Shown: piece after piece, positions 16,830 to 25,596 of the stretch
How positions within the stretch are numbered: the stretch's first letter is position 1
Layout of the letters: the number at the start of each line of letters is the position of its first letter
DNA from: Afipia birgiae 34632
GTDB taxonomy: Bacteria; Pseudomonadota; Alphaproteobacteria; Rhizobiales; Xanthobacteraceae
Direction of reading: 5' to 3'
Assembly: GCF_000308295.2 (NCBI RefSeq)
Contig: NZ_HG326652.1
Span: 1,366,392-1,430,391, forward strand
DNA: 64,000 bases
The notes under the pieces: generated by a model
What the model was told of the DNA's origin: nothing
Databases searched by the model: none
The model's input: the letters and a program-made list of their open reading frames with translations, nothing else
Program-made: the position numbers and the translations under genes

Positions 16830-16853
16830 GAGCTGACTGTAAATCAGTCGCTC
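16830..16853 (+). terminator. hairpin after the Bug receptor gene
   Basis: The inverted repeat GAGC-T-GACTG / TAAAT / CAGTC-GCTC has one bulged base. It lies 60 bp after the receptor stop and just before the convergent globin stop. There is no strong U-tract, so it may be a bidirectional weak terminator. Confidence 0.4.
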
Positions 16854-16855
16854 CT

Positions 16856-17278
16856 TCACACGCTATGCCGCGGCCGCGCGATCTCGCCGCGCGTGGTAGC
16901 GATGCCCATCTCGAAACTGTCGGCGATGCGTCGGGCGCGGATGATGAAGGCCTCGGCCACGTCCCCCTCGAAGATTTCGCGCGCGGTCTTCTCAAATAAC
17001 ACGAGCCAACGGTCGAAATGCTCGCCCTTCAACGGCAGCACCAGATGCGGGCGCATCGGGCGGCCATCGTAGCGGCCGGTCTTGAGCAGCATCGACGACC
17101 AGAAATCGCTGATCTGCGCGATGTGATGGTCCCAGTCCTTCACCGCCGCATTGAAGATCGGACCGATCAGGTCATCGGCGCGAGCGCGGCCGTAGAACGT
17201 CGCGACGAGTTGCGCAATGTTCCCTTCGGTCAGGTCGGGGTGGAAGGTGTGAATGGCGGGCGCGGGATTGTCGCTCAT
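16856..17278 (-). CDS. truncated haemoglobin (group III-like)
   Basis: This 140-residue 2-over-2 globin starts at ATG 17278 (MSDNPAP). The longer frame from 17329 adds an unlikely leader. The segment RPMRPHLVLPLKGEHFDRWLVLF contains the helix F/proximal histidine region typical of group III truncated haemoglobins, and VKDWDHHIAQISDFWSSMLL precedes it. Such proteins bind O2 or NO and are linked to microaerobic or nitrosative stress. It is monocistronic and convergent with the Bug receptor gene. Confidence 0.85.
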   Translation of the reverse strand: MSDNPAPAIHTFHPDLTEGNIAQLVATFYGRARADDLIGPIFNAAVKDWDHHIAQISDFWSSMLLKTGRYDGRPMRPHLVLPLKGEHFDRWLVLFEKTAREIFEGDVAEAFIIRARRIADSFEMGIATTRGEIARPRHSV

Positions 17279-17500
17279 GCGGCTGATGTAAGCCGCCGGA
17301 CCGCCGCAGGCAACCGGCGCAATGCACACCCCTGCTATTTACAGAGCCCGCGCTATTTGCAGACCTTGTCGCGCCGTTTGTCCTAAATTTTCCAGCGCTG
17401 CTGTTTGAAACAGCGTGGACGCACTTCCTGTTTGATCCGGATCAAGGCGCCGTCTAGTTTCCCATGCTCAAGCCGATACGACCGCGACAGGGAGACCAAC

Positions 17501-17716
17501 ATGTCCGCATCCGAGATCGCAAACCGTCATTTCGCGGCGGCCGTCGCAGAGGCCAAGATCGCCGGGCTGGATGCCGACGCCGTCTGCCGTTCGCTGCTTG
17601 GCCTCGTCGTCGCCAAGTACCTCGAAACAAGGAGCGTGTCCGACGTTCAATCGGAGCTCCGCTTCCTTGTCGACAATTGCGATCCCGACACGGACTTCGC
17701 CTTCATGCGGCCGTGA
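17501..17716 (+). CDS. small hypothetical protein
   Basis: This 71-residue acidic soluble protein starts at ATG 17501 with GGGAGA upstream. The sequence (IANRHFAAAVAEAKIAGLDAD, SLLGLVVAKYLETRSVSDVQSELRFL) suggests a short helical bundle. I do not recognise a family. A dispersed palindrome begins 30 bp after its stop and could serve as its transcript end. Confidence 0.6.
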   Translation: MSASEIANRHFAAAVAEAKIAGLDADAVCRSLLGLVVAKYLETRSVSDVQSELRFLVDNCDPDTDFAFMRP

Positions 17717-17744
17717 AAGCGATAATTGACGGAATCCATCACCC

Positions 17745-17840
17745 GGTCATTCCGGGGCGCGCGAAGCGCGAACCCGGAATCTCGCAGAGCTCGTCGGGAT
17801 ACCGGATCAACGCGCGCTGCGCGTTGTCCGGAATGACGGG
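17745..17840. repeat. dispersed palindromic repeat (TCATTCCGG...GGAATGA)
   Basis: This is an imperfect long inverted repeat beginning GGTCATTCCGGGGCGCGCG and ending GTTGTCCGGAATGACGGG. Internal arms are GCGCGAAGCGCG and CGCGCGCTGCGCG. It lies between convergent genes. This type of sequence is common in Bradyrhizobium relatives. Confidence 0.6.
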
Positions 17841-17860
17841 AATGACCCTCGATAGGCGCG

Positions 17861-18718
17861 TTAGCTCGCCTTGCCGTAGTCGTAGAAGCCGCGCCCCGTC
17901 TTGCGGCCGAGGTGTCCGGCATCGACCATCTCCTTCAGCAGCGGCGCAGGCCGGTACTTGGGATCGTTGAAGCCGGTATAGAACACCTCCATCACCGACA
18001 GCATGGTGTCGAGGCCGATCATATCTGCCAGCGCCAATGGGCCGATCGGGTGATTGCAGCCGAGCTTCATGCCGGCGTCGATCTCTTCCGCGGAAGCGAT
18101 GCCTTCCTGCAGCGCGAACACCGCCTCGTTGATCATCGGGCACAGAATGCGGTTGACCGCAAAGCCCGGACTGTTCTTCGCGGTGACCGCCACCTTGCCG
18201 ACGCGCTGCGCGAAGGCGAGCGCCTTGGCGTGGGTGTCGTCGGAGGTCTGCAGCCCGCGGATCAGTTCGAGCAGTTGCATCACCGGCACCGGATTGAAGA
18301 AATGCATGCCAATGAAGCGGTCCGGGCGATCTGTCGCCGCCGCGAGCCGGGTGACCGAGATCGACGAAGTATTGGTGGCGACCAGCGCGCGCGGCTGCAG
18401 GTTCGCGCAAAGATCCTTCAGGATCTTGATCTTCAACTGCTCGTTCTCGGTCGCGGCCTCGATCACCAGATCGCAGGAGGACAATTTCGAGTTATCGGTG
18501 GTCGCGGTGATCCGTTTCAGCACGGCATCGCGGTCGGCCGCGCTCATCTTCTCTTTCTTGACCAGCCGATCGAGGCTGCCGCCGATGGTCGCCACACCGC
18601 GCGCGACGGCTGCGTCGGAGATGTCCACCATCACCACCGCGAGCCCCGCAGCCGCGCTAATCTGCGCGATGCCGTTACCCATGGTGCCGGCTCCGATGAT
18701 GCCAACGGTTTCGATCAT
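17861..18718 (-). CDS. 3-hydroxybutyryl-CoA dehydrogenase
   Basis: This 285-residue NAD(P)-dependent dehydrogenase acts on 3-hydroxyacyl-CoA and interconverts acetoacetyl-CoA and 3-hydroxybutyryl-CoA. The Rossmann motif [14 protein letters not shown] opens the protein (residues 6-19). [11 protein letters not shown] and [20 protein letters not shown] (catalytic His) follow, and the C-terminal domain has [11 protein letters not shown] and [10 protein letters not shown]. The length is normal for the stand-alone (hbd/paaH type) enzyme. No pathway genes are adjacent. Confidence 0.92.
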   Translation of the reverse strand: MIETVGIIGAGTMGNGIAQISAAAGLAVVMVDISDAAVARGVATIGGSLDRLVKKEKMSAADRDAVLKRITATTDNSKLSSCDLVIEAATENEQLKIKILKDLCANLQPRALVATNTSSISVTRLAAATDRPDRFIGMHFFNPVPVMQLLELIRGLQTSDDTHAKALAFAQRVGKVAVTAKNSPGFAVNRILCPMINEAVFALQEGIASAEEIDAGMKLGCNHPIGPLALADMIGLDTMLSVMEVFYTGFNDPKYRPAPLLKEMVDAGHLGRKTGRGFYDYGKAS

Positions 18719-18882
18719 GTCTCTTGTCCTTTCATTGCTTCAATCCGGCAACGAGCCCTTGCGCCGCATGCGTTCGCTGTACGGCCCGGGTCGCGCCTCA
18801 TCCATGGATCGGGTATCTACCCCGCCGCGCCCTGGTGCGCTACAGGTAACAATCCTGCCAGCGTCAGCGCTCCCACCCCCGG

Positions 18883-19572
18883 TTATGTCGGCAGTGGCGT
18901 CCCCACCTGCTCCGCCACCATGTACGCGGCGTACCATTCCGGCCAGTTCGCATCATGCTGGCCGCCGGTCCGCTTCTCATGCTCGCCGTGCGCGATCGCC
19001 GCACGCGTCAGCGCCGCCGCGAGTTCAGCCGACGACGTGAAGATCGTATCCCCCGCCTCGACGCGTCCGGGCAATCGCGTGGTGATCTCCTGGAACAGCC
19101 AGCCGTTGCCGTCCGGATCGCTGAACGAAGCGTATGAACCGTAGCTCCCCCGATGGGGAGCCGGGCCGTTGACCCGGTGCCGTCCGGACAGGAAGGGCTC
19201 GTCCGAACCGGTGTGTGTATCGCCGGTGCCGTGAAACACTTCCCCGACCGCGACGCCGCGACCGAGCAGGTCATTGCGGGCGGCCTCGATGTCAGAGACG
19301 ATCAGATACAGCCCCCGTGCGGAGCCGGGAGCCGCTGCGGTGACGTTCTTTCCAAAGATGACGGAGCAGCCGGAACCCGGCGGCGTGAACTGGATCACGC
19401 GCCAGTCGTCTCCAGCAGCAAAGTCGGCATCCAGCCTCCATCCCAATCCACCATAGAAGCTCTTGGCGCGATCGACATCCGAAACAGGGACGACGACGAT
19501 CTCAAGCTTCATGTCGTGTCCTCGCGCGGGAGTTCCGGTTGCAGTTTCGCTACCTTCCTGGGTGGTGCTCAT
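18883..19572 (-). CDS. VOC-family (glyoxalase-like) protein
   Basis: This 229-residue protein starts at ATG 19572 (MSTTQEG). The segment from residue 20 is a vicinal-oxygen-chelate domain (KLEIVVVPVSDVDRAKSFYG, YASFSDPDGNGWLFQEI). The last about 70 residues form an extra helical tail (AELAAALTRAAIAHGEHEKR, NWPEWYAAYMVAEQ) that resembles small AhpD-like or DUF-type extensions seen in rhizobial VOC proteins. The substrate is unknown. Confidence 0.8.
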   Translation of the reverse strand: MSTTQEGSETATGTPARGHDMKLEIVVVPVSDVDRAKSFYGGLGWRLDADFAAGDDWRVIQFTPPGSGCSVIFGKNVTAAAPGSARGLYLIVSDIEAARNDLLGRGVAVGEVFHGTGDTHTGSDEPFLSGRHRVNGPAPHRGSYGSYASFSDPDGNGWLFQEITTRLPGRVEAGDTIFTSSAELAAALTRAAIAHGEHEKRTGGQHDANWPEWYAAYMVAEQVGTPLPT

Positions 19573-19847
19573 GCCTGGCTCCTTGGGTTTGTGTGCCTTG
19601 GCGATAAACGTGAAAGCGTTGGGAAAGACCGCAGTGAATGGAACCCAGCCTACATGGACAGCAGCGGCGCATGAATCATTTCGTTTGCCGTTGATCAGGA
19701 TCAACTCCCTCGTCTGGCTGATGCCTCGTGCTGCCCTGAAGGTCGATCCGGACGATCAGCCGCCGGGAACCAAACTGCCGCCGTCCTCGTTGAATCGTCA
19801 GTCTTGGCGGCAGAAAGCTGTGTTGGGGGACAGCGGAGTTCACGACA

Positions 19848-20057
19848 ATGGACGATCAGGAAACCGTCATCGCGGCTATTCAGGAAGCGCGTCGCATTCT
19901 TGGCCGCAACACCGGGTCCAGCCCACAGGACCTCGAGGCAACGATCGACGGTTTGCGGTCCGTGCTTGATGACGATCAGGTCGTACGCGCGCTGGAGCGG
20001 ATCAGCCAGCGAAGTCAATCCACGCCATCGAAGATCGTTGAAAGCCCTTGGAGTTAA
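19848..20057 (+). CDS. small hypothetical protein
   Basis: This 69-residue helical protein (MDDQETVIAAIQEARRILG, DLEATIDGLRSVLDDDQVV) has no recognised family. It is followed after 31 bp by another small ORF in the same direction, and the two may form a transcript. A weak AGCGGAG motif precedes the start. The 275 bp upstream contain no recognisable gene. Confidence 0.5.
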   Translation: MDDQETVIAAIQEARRILGRNTGSSPQDLEATIDGLRSVLDDDQVVRALERISQRSQSTPSKIVESPWS

Positions 20058-20088
20058 ATCTTTCGGTTGAACACACAGGAGAGACCCG

Positions 20089-20298
20089 ATGGAGTCCGCT
20101 CAGGCGTTCAAACATTTGCGCACCTTGATCAAGGCTGCGTCGGAAACCGACGACACGGCGCTGATCCATATGCAGTTGACCATGATGACTGTCATCATCG
20201 ACAAGGCTGCCCCGAAACGAAAGGCCTATGCACCCTTGTGGCTGAGTGGCCCTAGCTCCAGCGAGGAAGCGCCCAGGGACCACACCTCGGCGGGATGA
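20089..20298 (+). CDS. small hypothetical protein
   Basis: This 69-residue protein (SAQAFKHLRTLIKAASETDD, LIHMQLTMMTVIIDKAAPKR) starts at ATG 20089 preceded by AGGAGAG. It is a short helical, slightly hydrophobic protein of unknown function that sits behind another small ORF. It converges on the NADPH-FMN reductase gene. Confidence 0.55.
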   Translation: MESAQAFKHLRTLIKAASETDDTALIHMQLTMMTVIIDKAAPKRKAYAPLWLSGPSSSEEAPRDHTSAG

Positions 20299-20320
20299 GC
20301 GGAAGATGGACACACGCCTG

Positions 20321-20911
20321 TCAGTACGGCGGCACCTTCTTTGCGCGCTGGGTCTTGGCGGCTTCCACCCACCACATCAGGTCGTCCGCAAAACGCGGGA
20401 AGGATTTCGCGAGCGCCTTGCCGCCCTCGCCGGTCGGCTCTCCCGTTTCTGAAAGCGACTGGCCAATCGGCCCCACCGCGATGGTGCTCGATGTCACCAC
20501 CATGCCCATCTCGGACAGCGTGCCGTGCCAGGCGAGCGCCGCCCTCACGCCGGAAAACCGCCCTGCCGAGTAACTGGCGATGGCGGCGGGCCGCCAGAAC
20601 CACTCTTCCAGAAAATGATCGGTGAGGTTCTTCAGGCCCGGCTGCAGGCCCCAGTTGTATTCGCCGGTGACGAACACAAAACCATCTGCGGCGATGATCT
20701 TCTGTGCAAGCTCCTCCAGCGCCGCTGGCACTTCGCCCTTCGGGTATTCCTTGCGCATCCGGTCCAGCATCGGAAGATTGACCTTCTTGGCGTCGATCAA
20801 TTCGACGTCGGTGCCGCGCTCGCGCAAGCCCTTGACGATGAAATCCGCAAGACGAATGCCCATCCGGTCGGAACGGTAGGACCCATAGAAAACGAGAATG
20901 CGGTCGGTCAT
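20321..20911 (-). CDS. NADPH-dependent FMN reductase
   Basis: This 196-residue flavodoxin-fold enzyme starts at ATG 20911 (MTDRILVFYGSYRSDRMG). It has the FMN phosphate-binding loop GSYRSDRMG and the TGEYNWGLQPGLKNLTDHF motif typical of the FMN_red (ArsH/chromate/azo reductase-like) family. It reduces FMN or quinone-like substrates with NADPH; the specific role is unknown. The gene is monocistronic, with a GTAGCCCGGAT repeat just upstream. Confidence 0.88.
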   Translation of the reverse strand: MTDRILVFYGSYRSDRMGIRLADFIVKGLRERGTDVELIDAKKVNLPMLDRMRKEYPKGEVPAALEELAQKIIAADGFVFVTGEYNWGLQPGLKNLTDHFLEEWFWRPAAIASYSAGRFSGVRAALAWHGTLSEMGMVVTSSTIAVGPIGQSLSETGEPTGEGGKALAKSFPRFADDLMWWVEAAKTQRAKKVPPY

Positions 20912-20944
20912 GGGCGCGCCTCTGGTTGCGGGACGACAGAAAGC

Positions 20945-20976
20945 GTAGCCCGGATTGGAGCGCGGCGAAATCCGGA
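20945..20976. repeat. short dispersed repeat (GTAGCCCGGAT...ATCCGG)
   Basis: GTAGCCCGGATTGGAGCG followed by GCGAAATCCGG forms a short imperfect palindrome. It is related to copies at 10838 and, in part, at 21305-21340 (GCGAAATCCGGGT). Confidence 0.45.
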
Positions 20977-21067
20977 GGGAGCGGAACAACAACCCGCGTT
21001 TTGGGTTTCAAATGGCGCGGTCATCATTCCGTGCTCCGACCTGTCCCTTGATTGAGGAGCAAGAGCA

Positions 21068-21304
21068 ATGGTTCGAACGATCCTCATCGCGGCCGTGCTT
21101 TCCGCGACCGTCACCGCCGCTTTCGCCCAAGACGCTCGACGCGGCGGAACATCCGACCAGCAAAGCGCCTGTTCAAAGGATGTGTCCCGTCATTGTCGTC
21201 CGGTGATGAAGCAGGACGATTACGTGATTTTGGGATGCCTGAAGGAAAACCGCGCCAAACTCAGCAAATCATGTCTCAGGGCTCTGGCCGAGAGCGGCCA
21301 ATAG
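21068..21304 (+). CDS. small secreted cysteine-rich protein
   Basis: This 78-residue protein has a signal peptide (MVRTILIAAVLSATVTAAFAQ, cut near residue 21). The mature part has a C..SRHCRPV..ILGCLKENRAKLSKSCLRAL pattern, i.e. four regularly spaced cysteines resembling one Cys-rich GLG1-type repeat as found in short proteobacterial periplasmic proteins. GGAGC lies before the ATG. The function is unknown. Confidence 0.65.
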   Translation: MVRTILIAAVLSATVTAAFAQDARRGGTSDQQSACSKDVSRHCRPVMKQDDYVILGCLKENRAKLSKSCLRALAESGQ

Positions 21305-21488
21305 CCCCGCGCCGGAGGAAGCGGAGCGAAATCCGGGTGCCGCAATACGCCCGATCGAATCCCTATCTTGTCCCGTCTTCACGGGCCGCTGCGACGAAAC
21401 ACTCGCAGCTTTCAAAACAGGCCCCGTTGCGACATGATGCGCTCGTTCCTTGAGAGCGTTTTTCAGCAAGCTGTTGCGAGGTTTGTCG

Positions 21489-21728
21489 ATGGCGATCTGG
21501 AATAGAATTCGGCGGGTCCGCGCAGACGATTATCAGACCTGGCAGCCCATCGACGAAACACCGATCCCCTTGAGCATCGGACGGATCTGGCTGGCGGATA
21601 AGGACGGCAATGCCCGGCGCGCGATGTCATGGACATGGCCGGCCCTCAAGCGCCGCGAGCCCGGAAAATATCGTCAGTGGATGATGCGCGTCCACGGCGC
21701 AAAGGAACCGCCGTCTGCGACGGCTTGA
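21489..21728 (+). CDS. small hypothetical protein
   Basis: This 79-residue basic protein starts at ATG 21489 (MAIWNRIRRVRADDYQTWQP) and is rich in tryptophan (seven W). I do not recognise its family. It stops 18 bp before the end of the convergent MliC-like gene. Confidence 0.5.
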   Translation: MAIWNRIRRVRADDYQTWQPIDETPIPLSIGRIWLADKDGNARRAMSWTWPALKRREPGKYRQWMMRVHGAKEPPSATA

Positions 21729-21745
21729 GAGAGCGGCGCGCTAGA

Positions 21746-22054
21746 TCACGTCGCGGTGCAAGCGGTCGGTCCGCGCTTGCCGTGCCTGAGCAAGGTGCCT
21801 TTCTTGTTCATCGTCAGCGTAATGCCCCGGCCCGTATAGCGCTCGCCCGTGAGGGTGAACCGCTTCTTCAGCGCCACAGCCTTTCCATCGATTTGCAGAT
21901 GCACCTGCTTCGGATCGTACTTCAGGAAGGCCGCGGTGAAACGCGCGCCGTCGGCGCAGATGAAGCTCTGGAACGTCTGCGCAGCGACCGGCGATACACC
22001 GCTAGCGGCCAGCACGGCACAGGCCGCTGCAGAAAATGTGATGAGCCGTTTCAT
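21746..22054 (-). CDS. secreted MliC-like protein (possible lysozyme inhibitor)
   Basis: This 102-residue protein starts at ATG 22054 with a signal peptide cut near VAAQT. The mature part FICADGARFTAAFL, VHLQIDGKAVALKK, LTGERYTGRGITLTM and the final Cys (TAC) follow the MliC layout of one disulfide-linked eight-stranded barrel (C..DG...sG.RY...l). MliC proteins inhibit c-type lysozyme in the periplasm. The similarity is by pattern only. It is probably co-transcribed with the upstream membrane protein gene (20 bp gap). Confidence 0.5.
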   Translation of the reverse strand: MKRLITFSAAACAVLAASGVSPVAAQTFQSFICADGARFTAAFLKYDPKQVHLQIDGKAVALKKRFTLTGERYTGRGITLTMNKKGTLLRHGKRGPTACTAT

Positions 22055-22074
22055 GTCTCGCCTCTCCTGAACCA

Positions 22075-22356
22075 TCAAGCGGACGGTGGGTCGTTTGCGC
22101 TGACCTTGTTCGCCTTGATCCTGTCTACCTTCGCCTTGATCCGCGCACGAATGGCCAGACCGGCGAATGCGCATGCGCCGACCCAACCGACGAACTGCAA
22201 CGAATCGAAGCCAGTCAGCAACACCGCGCCGATGCACAGCGCCAGCGTAGCCACTTTCAGGCGCGCGTCACGGCCGAACAGCGACACGATGAACGGCAGG
22301 AACAACACCAGCGATGTCCCGGACACGGCATAGCCGAATCCGCTCCAGCGATCCAT
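22075..22356 (-). CDS. small integral membrane protein
   Basis: This 93-residue protein has about three hydrophobic segments (SGTSLVLFLPFIVSLF, VATLALCIGAVLLTGF, LQFVGWVGACAFAGLAI) and a charged tail (RARIKAKVDRIKANKV). No family is recognised. The ATG is preceded by GGGAGG on the minus strand. It lies 20 bp before the MliC-like gene in a likely two-gene unit. Confidence 0.6.
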   Translation of the reverse strand: MDRWSGFGYAVSGTSLVLFLPFIVSLFGRDARLKVATLALCIGAVLLTGFDSLQFVGWVGACAFAGLAIRARIKAKVDRIKANKVSANDPPSA

Positions 22357-22612
22357 GAGGTACCTCCCGGTCCGACGCCTAACCGCGTCGCCCGTGCCAG
22401 CCTAGCAGGCCCACCTTTCCTGTGCATATCGCAACAGTTCGCGGGAGTGGTCACACGCATGGGGGTAAACTGGACGGATCGTCGGCGATTGCGATTTCGC
22501 AAGCGTCTTCAAACACCTGTGGTCCTTCGGTTGTTGTCCCCGAGTCCGTCCTTGGGTCGATTCCTGGATCGATTCTCGGGCGCGTCGTCCCCGGTCTGGA
22601 GGGAGAGTTCAG

Positions 22613-22930
22613 ATGCTTACAAATGTAGCGCTCCGGGATGCCAGGCCGGCGGTGATCGTTTGCCCGGGCTGCGCCAAGCACCTGATGGACGTCAAGGACG
22701 TTCGCTGGGCGATGACCAAGCTCGAGTTCACCTACGAATGCTCGGGCTGCGGCGCCGAGACCATCCGCGCGATCGCGGGCGACACGCCGATCTTCACCTC
22801 GCGCGCGACGACGCATCTGCGCAGCCTCGAGATTTTCCGCTTCAGTCCCGACGCCGCCGAGCGGCCGCGTCATCGCGCGGTGGAAACCGCGATCAGTTCG
22901 CAGGTGGTCCGCGAACGCCGGACGGTCTGA
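22613..22930 (+). CDS. small zinc-ribbon protein
   Basis: This 105-residue protein has two CxxC knuckles (VIVCPGCAKHLMDVKDVRW, TYECSGCGAETIR) at residues about 16-55, the signature of a zinc ribbon. A basic tail follows. A strong GGAGGGAGAG ribosome-binding site precedes the ATG. A shorter paralogue with the same spacing lies at 37292. The function is unknown; nucleic-acid binding is possible. Confidence 0.65.
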   Translation: MLTNVALRDARPAVIVCPGCAKHLMDVKDVRWAMTKLEFTYECSGCGAETIRAIAGDTPIFTSRATTHLRSLEIFRFSPDAAERPRHRAVETAISSQVVRERRTV

Positions 22931-22945
22931 ACAGCGCCGCTCCGG

Positions 22946-23791
22946 TCAGAAGCACAGGTTGGTCACGACCTTGCCGGACTTGTCCTTGAGGACGTAGGGA
23001 CATTCCGCGCGCTTGAGCGCCGCCTTGGCGTCATCGTTGCCGAGCGCCGCGGCTTTCTCATAATAGCTTTTCGCCGCACCGGTATCCTGCGCGCCACCCC
23101 GGCCTTCTTTCGCGAAGGCCCCCATCCGCTCCAGCGCGCCGGGATGATCCTGCGCCGCAGCCTTCTCGAACAGATTGCGCGCGCCAGCATCGTCCTTCGG
23201 ACCACCGACGCCATCCTGCAACATCAGTCCGAGTTGAAACTGCGCCTCCGCATTGGTCTCGGCTGCCTTCGCCAGCAAGCTGCGCGACCGGGCAGCATCC
23301 GCAGGCGCTGCACCACCTTTTCCCGAGAGCGCCGCAAGGTTGCTGACACCGCGCGGATTGCCGCCTTGCGACGCGCGTTCGAACAGCTTGGCAGCCGCGG
23401 CTTCATCCTTGGCGACGCCAGCGCCGGTTGCGTAGGCGACACCGAGCTCAACCATCGCCGATGTACTGCCCTTGTCGGCGGCCTTGCGCCACGCCCCGAT
23501 CGCCTCCGCGCTCTGGCGGTTCGCCGCAAAGGCGCGGCCGAGCTGATACATCGCGCGGCGCGATCCCGAGGCCTGCTTGCAGAACTTGATTGCGGTGGCG
23601 ACATCGGCCGCCGCGACGGTGGCGACGCCCTTCACATCCGCGGGCTTGTCCGGGTCGGCGGGATCGGCGGCGAGCCGGTCGCACAGCACGAGATCGGCCG
23701 ACTGCGCGTGCGCCGGCATATGCGATATCGCCATCAACGCGACTGCGGCGATGCCTAAACTTGCGGCAATGGAAGTTGCGGAAGTTGTCAT
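22946..23791 (-). CDS. secreted Sel1-repeat protein
   Basis: This 281-residue protein starts at ATG 23791 (MTTSATSIAASL) with a signal peptide cut near AHAQS. The mature protein is an array of Sel1-like TPR repeats of about 36 residues (AIGAWRKAADKGSTSAMVEL, AAKLFERASQGGNPRGVSNL, ARNLFEKAAAQDHPGALERM, AKSYYEKAAALGNDDAKAAL). A final cysteine pair (CPYVL...NLCF) closes the protein. It is probably a periplasmic scaffold; partners are unknown. Confidence 0.85.
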   Translation of the reverse strand: MTTSATSIAASLGIAAVALMAISHMPAHAQSADLVLCDRLAADPADPDKPADVKGVATVAAADVATAIKFCKQASGSRRAMYQLGRAFAANRQSAEAIGAWRKAADKGSTSAMVELGVAYATGAGVAKDEAAAAKLFERASQGGNPRGVSNLAALSGKGGAAPADAARSRSLLAKAAETNAEAQFQLGLMLQDGVGGPKDDAGARNLFEKAAAQDHPGALERMGAFAKEGRGGAQDTGAAKSYYEKAAALGNDDAKAALKRAECPYVLKDKSGKVVTNLCF

Positions 23792-23844
23792 GATCGTCTC
23801 GGGATTTTCCTGCGCGCAGTATACCCCGACAATGATCCGCCCGG

Positions 23845-24909
23845 CTATGCCTTCAGCCATTCCAGCATCGGCGCATTGATCTCGCGCGGATAGGTGTGGC
23901 TGAGATCATCGATCTCGCGATAGGTGACGCTCGCGCCCGCCGCGCTTAGCGCGCGCTGCGCCTGCCGCGCCACTTCGACCGGAAACATCCAGTCCAGCGC
24001 GCCGTGGGTCAGGAAAATCGGCAGCCCCTGCATTCGCTCCGCGTCGGCCATCGAGATCAGCATCGGATGGAAGGTCGCGGACACCGGCGCCAGATGGGTG
24101 AAGGGCGAGCCGTTATCCAGCGCGCTCACATAGCAGAACGTGCCGCCGTCGCTCATGCCGGTCAGCAGCAGCCGTTCCGGATCGATATTCCACCGCTCGC
24201 GCACCGTCGCGACAATGCGCGCAAGGTTCGGAGTATCGTTGTCGTCGCCCATCAGCGCCCACGTCGAGCCCAGCGAATTGCCCGCCGATGTCGGTGTGAC
24301 GACGATCGCACCGAAGGAGCGCGCATCGCGCAGCCAGCTCCAGAGGAAACCTCGGCCATGACCGCTGCCGCCATGCAGCGCGACCACGAGCGGCCATGCA
24401 CGATCCGGCGTGTAGGTTTCCGGCACATAGAGCGAGAAGCCGCCGCGCGTGCGCGGTTCGTTATCGACGTGCATCACGCCGGTCTGGTTCTGTCGCGGCG
24501 GCTGCATGCTGCGCGCCAATGCGTCGGCATCGGATCGCAGCGAGGGATCGAGAAAGAACCCGTTCACCACCGGGATCATCGATGCGAGCGGATAGAGCGC
24601 TTCCTGCGCCCGCGGCAGATGACGCAACGCCTTGAACACCGCGCGGACATCGCCCTGCCCGGCCGCCACACGCAGTTCGGCGAACGCCGACAGCGCTTCG
24701 TCGCTTGCGGTGACAAGGCGCTTGCCGACGTCATCCGAGGCATCGGACGGCTTGAAGTCAGAATAGACTGCGCGCAACGCCGCGTCCGGCGCGCCGACCG
24801 CCTCCATCACCTCGCCGAGCGCTGACGGATCGAGATGACGTGCGATGAGACTGAGTGTCTCGATGCACGTGAGCAAGGGCAGGAGAATCTTCGCGGGGTC
24901 GGATGTCAT
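23845..24909 (-). CDS. alpha/beta-hydrolase, PHB-depolymerase/esterase type
   Basis: This 354-residue protein combines an N-terminal helical part (residues 1-140) with an alpha/beta-hydrolase domain. It shows the oxyanion motif LVVALHGGSGHGRGF, the nucleophile elbow GMSDGG (Ser at about 245), HGALDWMFPV for the acid region and DDLSHTYPREI for the catalytic His. There is no signal peptide, so it acts in the cytoplasm. It resembles feruloyl esterase/PHB depolymerase-like hydrolases; the substrate is unknown. Confidence 0.8.
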   Translation of the reverse strand: MTSDPAKILLPLLTCIETLSLIARHLDPSALGEVMEAVGAPDAALRAVYSDFKPSDASDDVGKRLVTASDEALSAFAELRVAAGQGDVRAVFKALRHLPRAQEALYPLASMIPVVNGFFLDPSLRSDADALARSMQPPRQNQTGVMHVDNEPRTRGGFSLYVPETYTPDRAWPLVVALHGGSGHGRGFLWSWLRDARSFGAIVVTPTSAGNSLGSTWALMGDDNDTPNLARIVATVRERWNIDPERLLLTGMSDGGTFCYVSALDNGSPFTHLAPVSATFHPMLISMADAERMQGLPIFLTHGALDWMFPVEVARQAQRALSAAGASVTYREIDDLSHTYPREINAPMLEWLKA

Positions 24910-24980
24910 CGCCTGACGCTACCGCCTGGCGCGGCGCGCAGGCAAGGCGACGGCCGGGACTGGCAGCCATGACCTGAGGC

Positions 24981-25292
24981 CTATTCCTCAGGTTCGGTGG
25001 TAAAGAACAGCGGATAGCCCTTGGCCTTGCCGAGTTCGGTCGCTTCCTTCGCCTTCGTCTCGGCGACGTCCCGCGTATAGACCGCGATGACGCAGGCGCC
25101 CTTCTGGTGCGCGGTGAGCATCACACGGCTTGCCGTCTCCCCGCCCATACGGAATACGGCCTTCAGCACCGTGACCACGAACTCGCGCGGCGTGTAATCG
25201 TCGTTGAGCAGGATCACCTTGTAGAGCGGTGGCCGCTGCAGCTTGACCTTGGTCTTGGTGGTGGTTTTCGGTGTTACGGTGGTCGGACTCAT
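24981..25292 (-). CDS. clpS: ClpS, adaptor for the ClpAP protease
   Basis: This 103-residue adaptor delivers N-degron substrates to ClpAP. The start MSPTTVTPKT at 25292 is chosen to fit the short flexible N-terminus of ClpS. Core motifs are PPLYKVILLNDDYTPREFVV (N-degron pocket), MLTAHQKGACVIAVYTRDVAETK (helix with His), and the C-terminal YPLFFTTEPEE. clpA is not in the window. The gene is divergent from a KTSC-domain gene. Confidence 0.93.
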   Translation of the reverse strand: MSPTTVTPKTTTKTKVKLQRPPLYKVILLNDDYTPREFVVTVLKAVFRMGGETASRVMLTAHQKGACVIAVYTRDVAETKAKEATELGKAKGYPLFFTTEPEE

Positions 25293-25389
25293 CTGTGATC
25301 TCTCGGCACGTGCAGAGGTTGACGATCTCAGGGTTGGTACGGGATGTTTCGCTTCCCATATCGAAACGAGTGAAAGCAACGAGGGCCGC

Positions 25390-25596
25390 ATGCCGCAGGT
25401 CGCATCAAGCGTGATTTCACGCATCGATTATAATGCGCCCGCGCGCGAGCTTCACGTCACTTTCACGAGCGGCCGGTCCTACAGCTATTTCGGCGTTCCC
25501 GGCGAGGTCTATTTCCAGTTCTGCCGGGCCGCCTCGAAGGGCGATTTCTTCAACACCCTGATCCGCGACCGTTACGAATTCACCGAGCATCGCTGA
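25390..25596 (+). CDS. KTSC-domain protein
   Basis: This 68-residue protein starts at ATG 25390 and consists of a single KTSC domain (SSVISRIDYNAPARELHVTF, YSYFGVPGEVYFQFCRAASKG, FFNTLIRDRYEF). It is a small beta-rich fold often found alone or fused to Lys-tRNA-related domains; its role is unknown. It is divergent from clpS with a 97-bp gap. Confidence 0.8.
   Translation: MPQVASSVISRIDYNAPARELHVTFTSGRSYSYFGVPGEVYFQFCRAASKGDFFNTLIRDRYEFTEHR

Noticed and set aside
16826-16856. tRNA-Tyr-like anticodon stem-loop (CTGACTGTAAATCAG)
   Set aside because: No acceptor stem, D-arm or TPsiC-arm (GTTCGAATC) can be found around it; it is better read as a simple hairpin between convergent genes.
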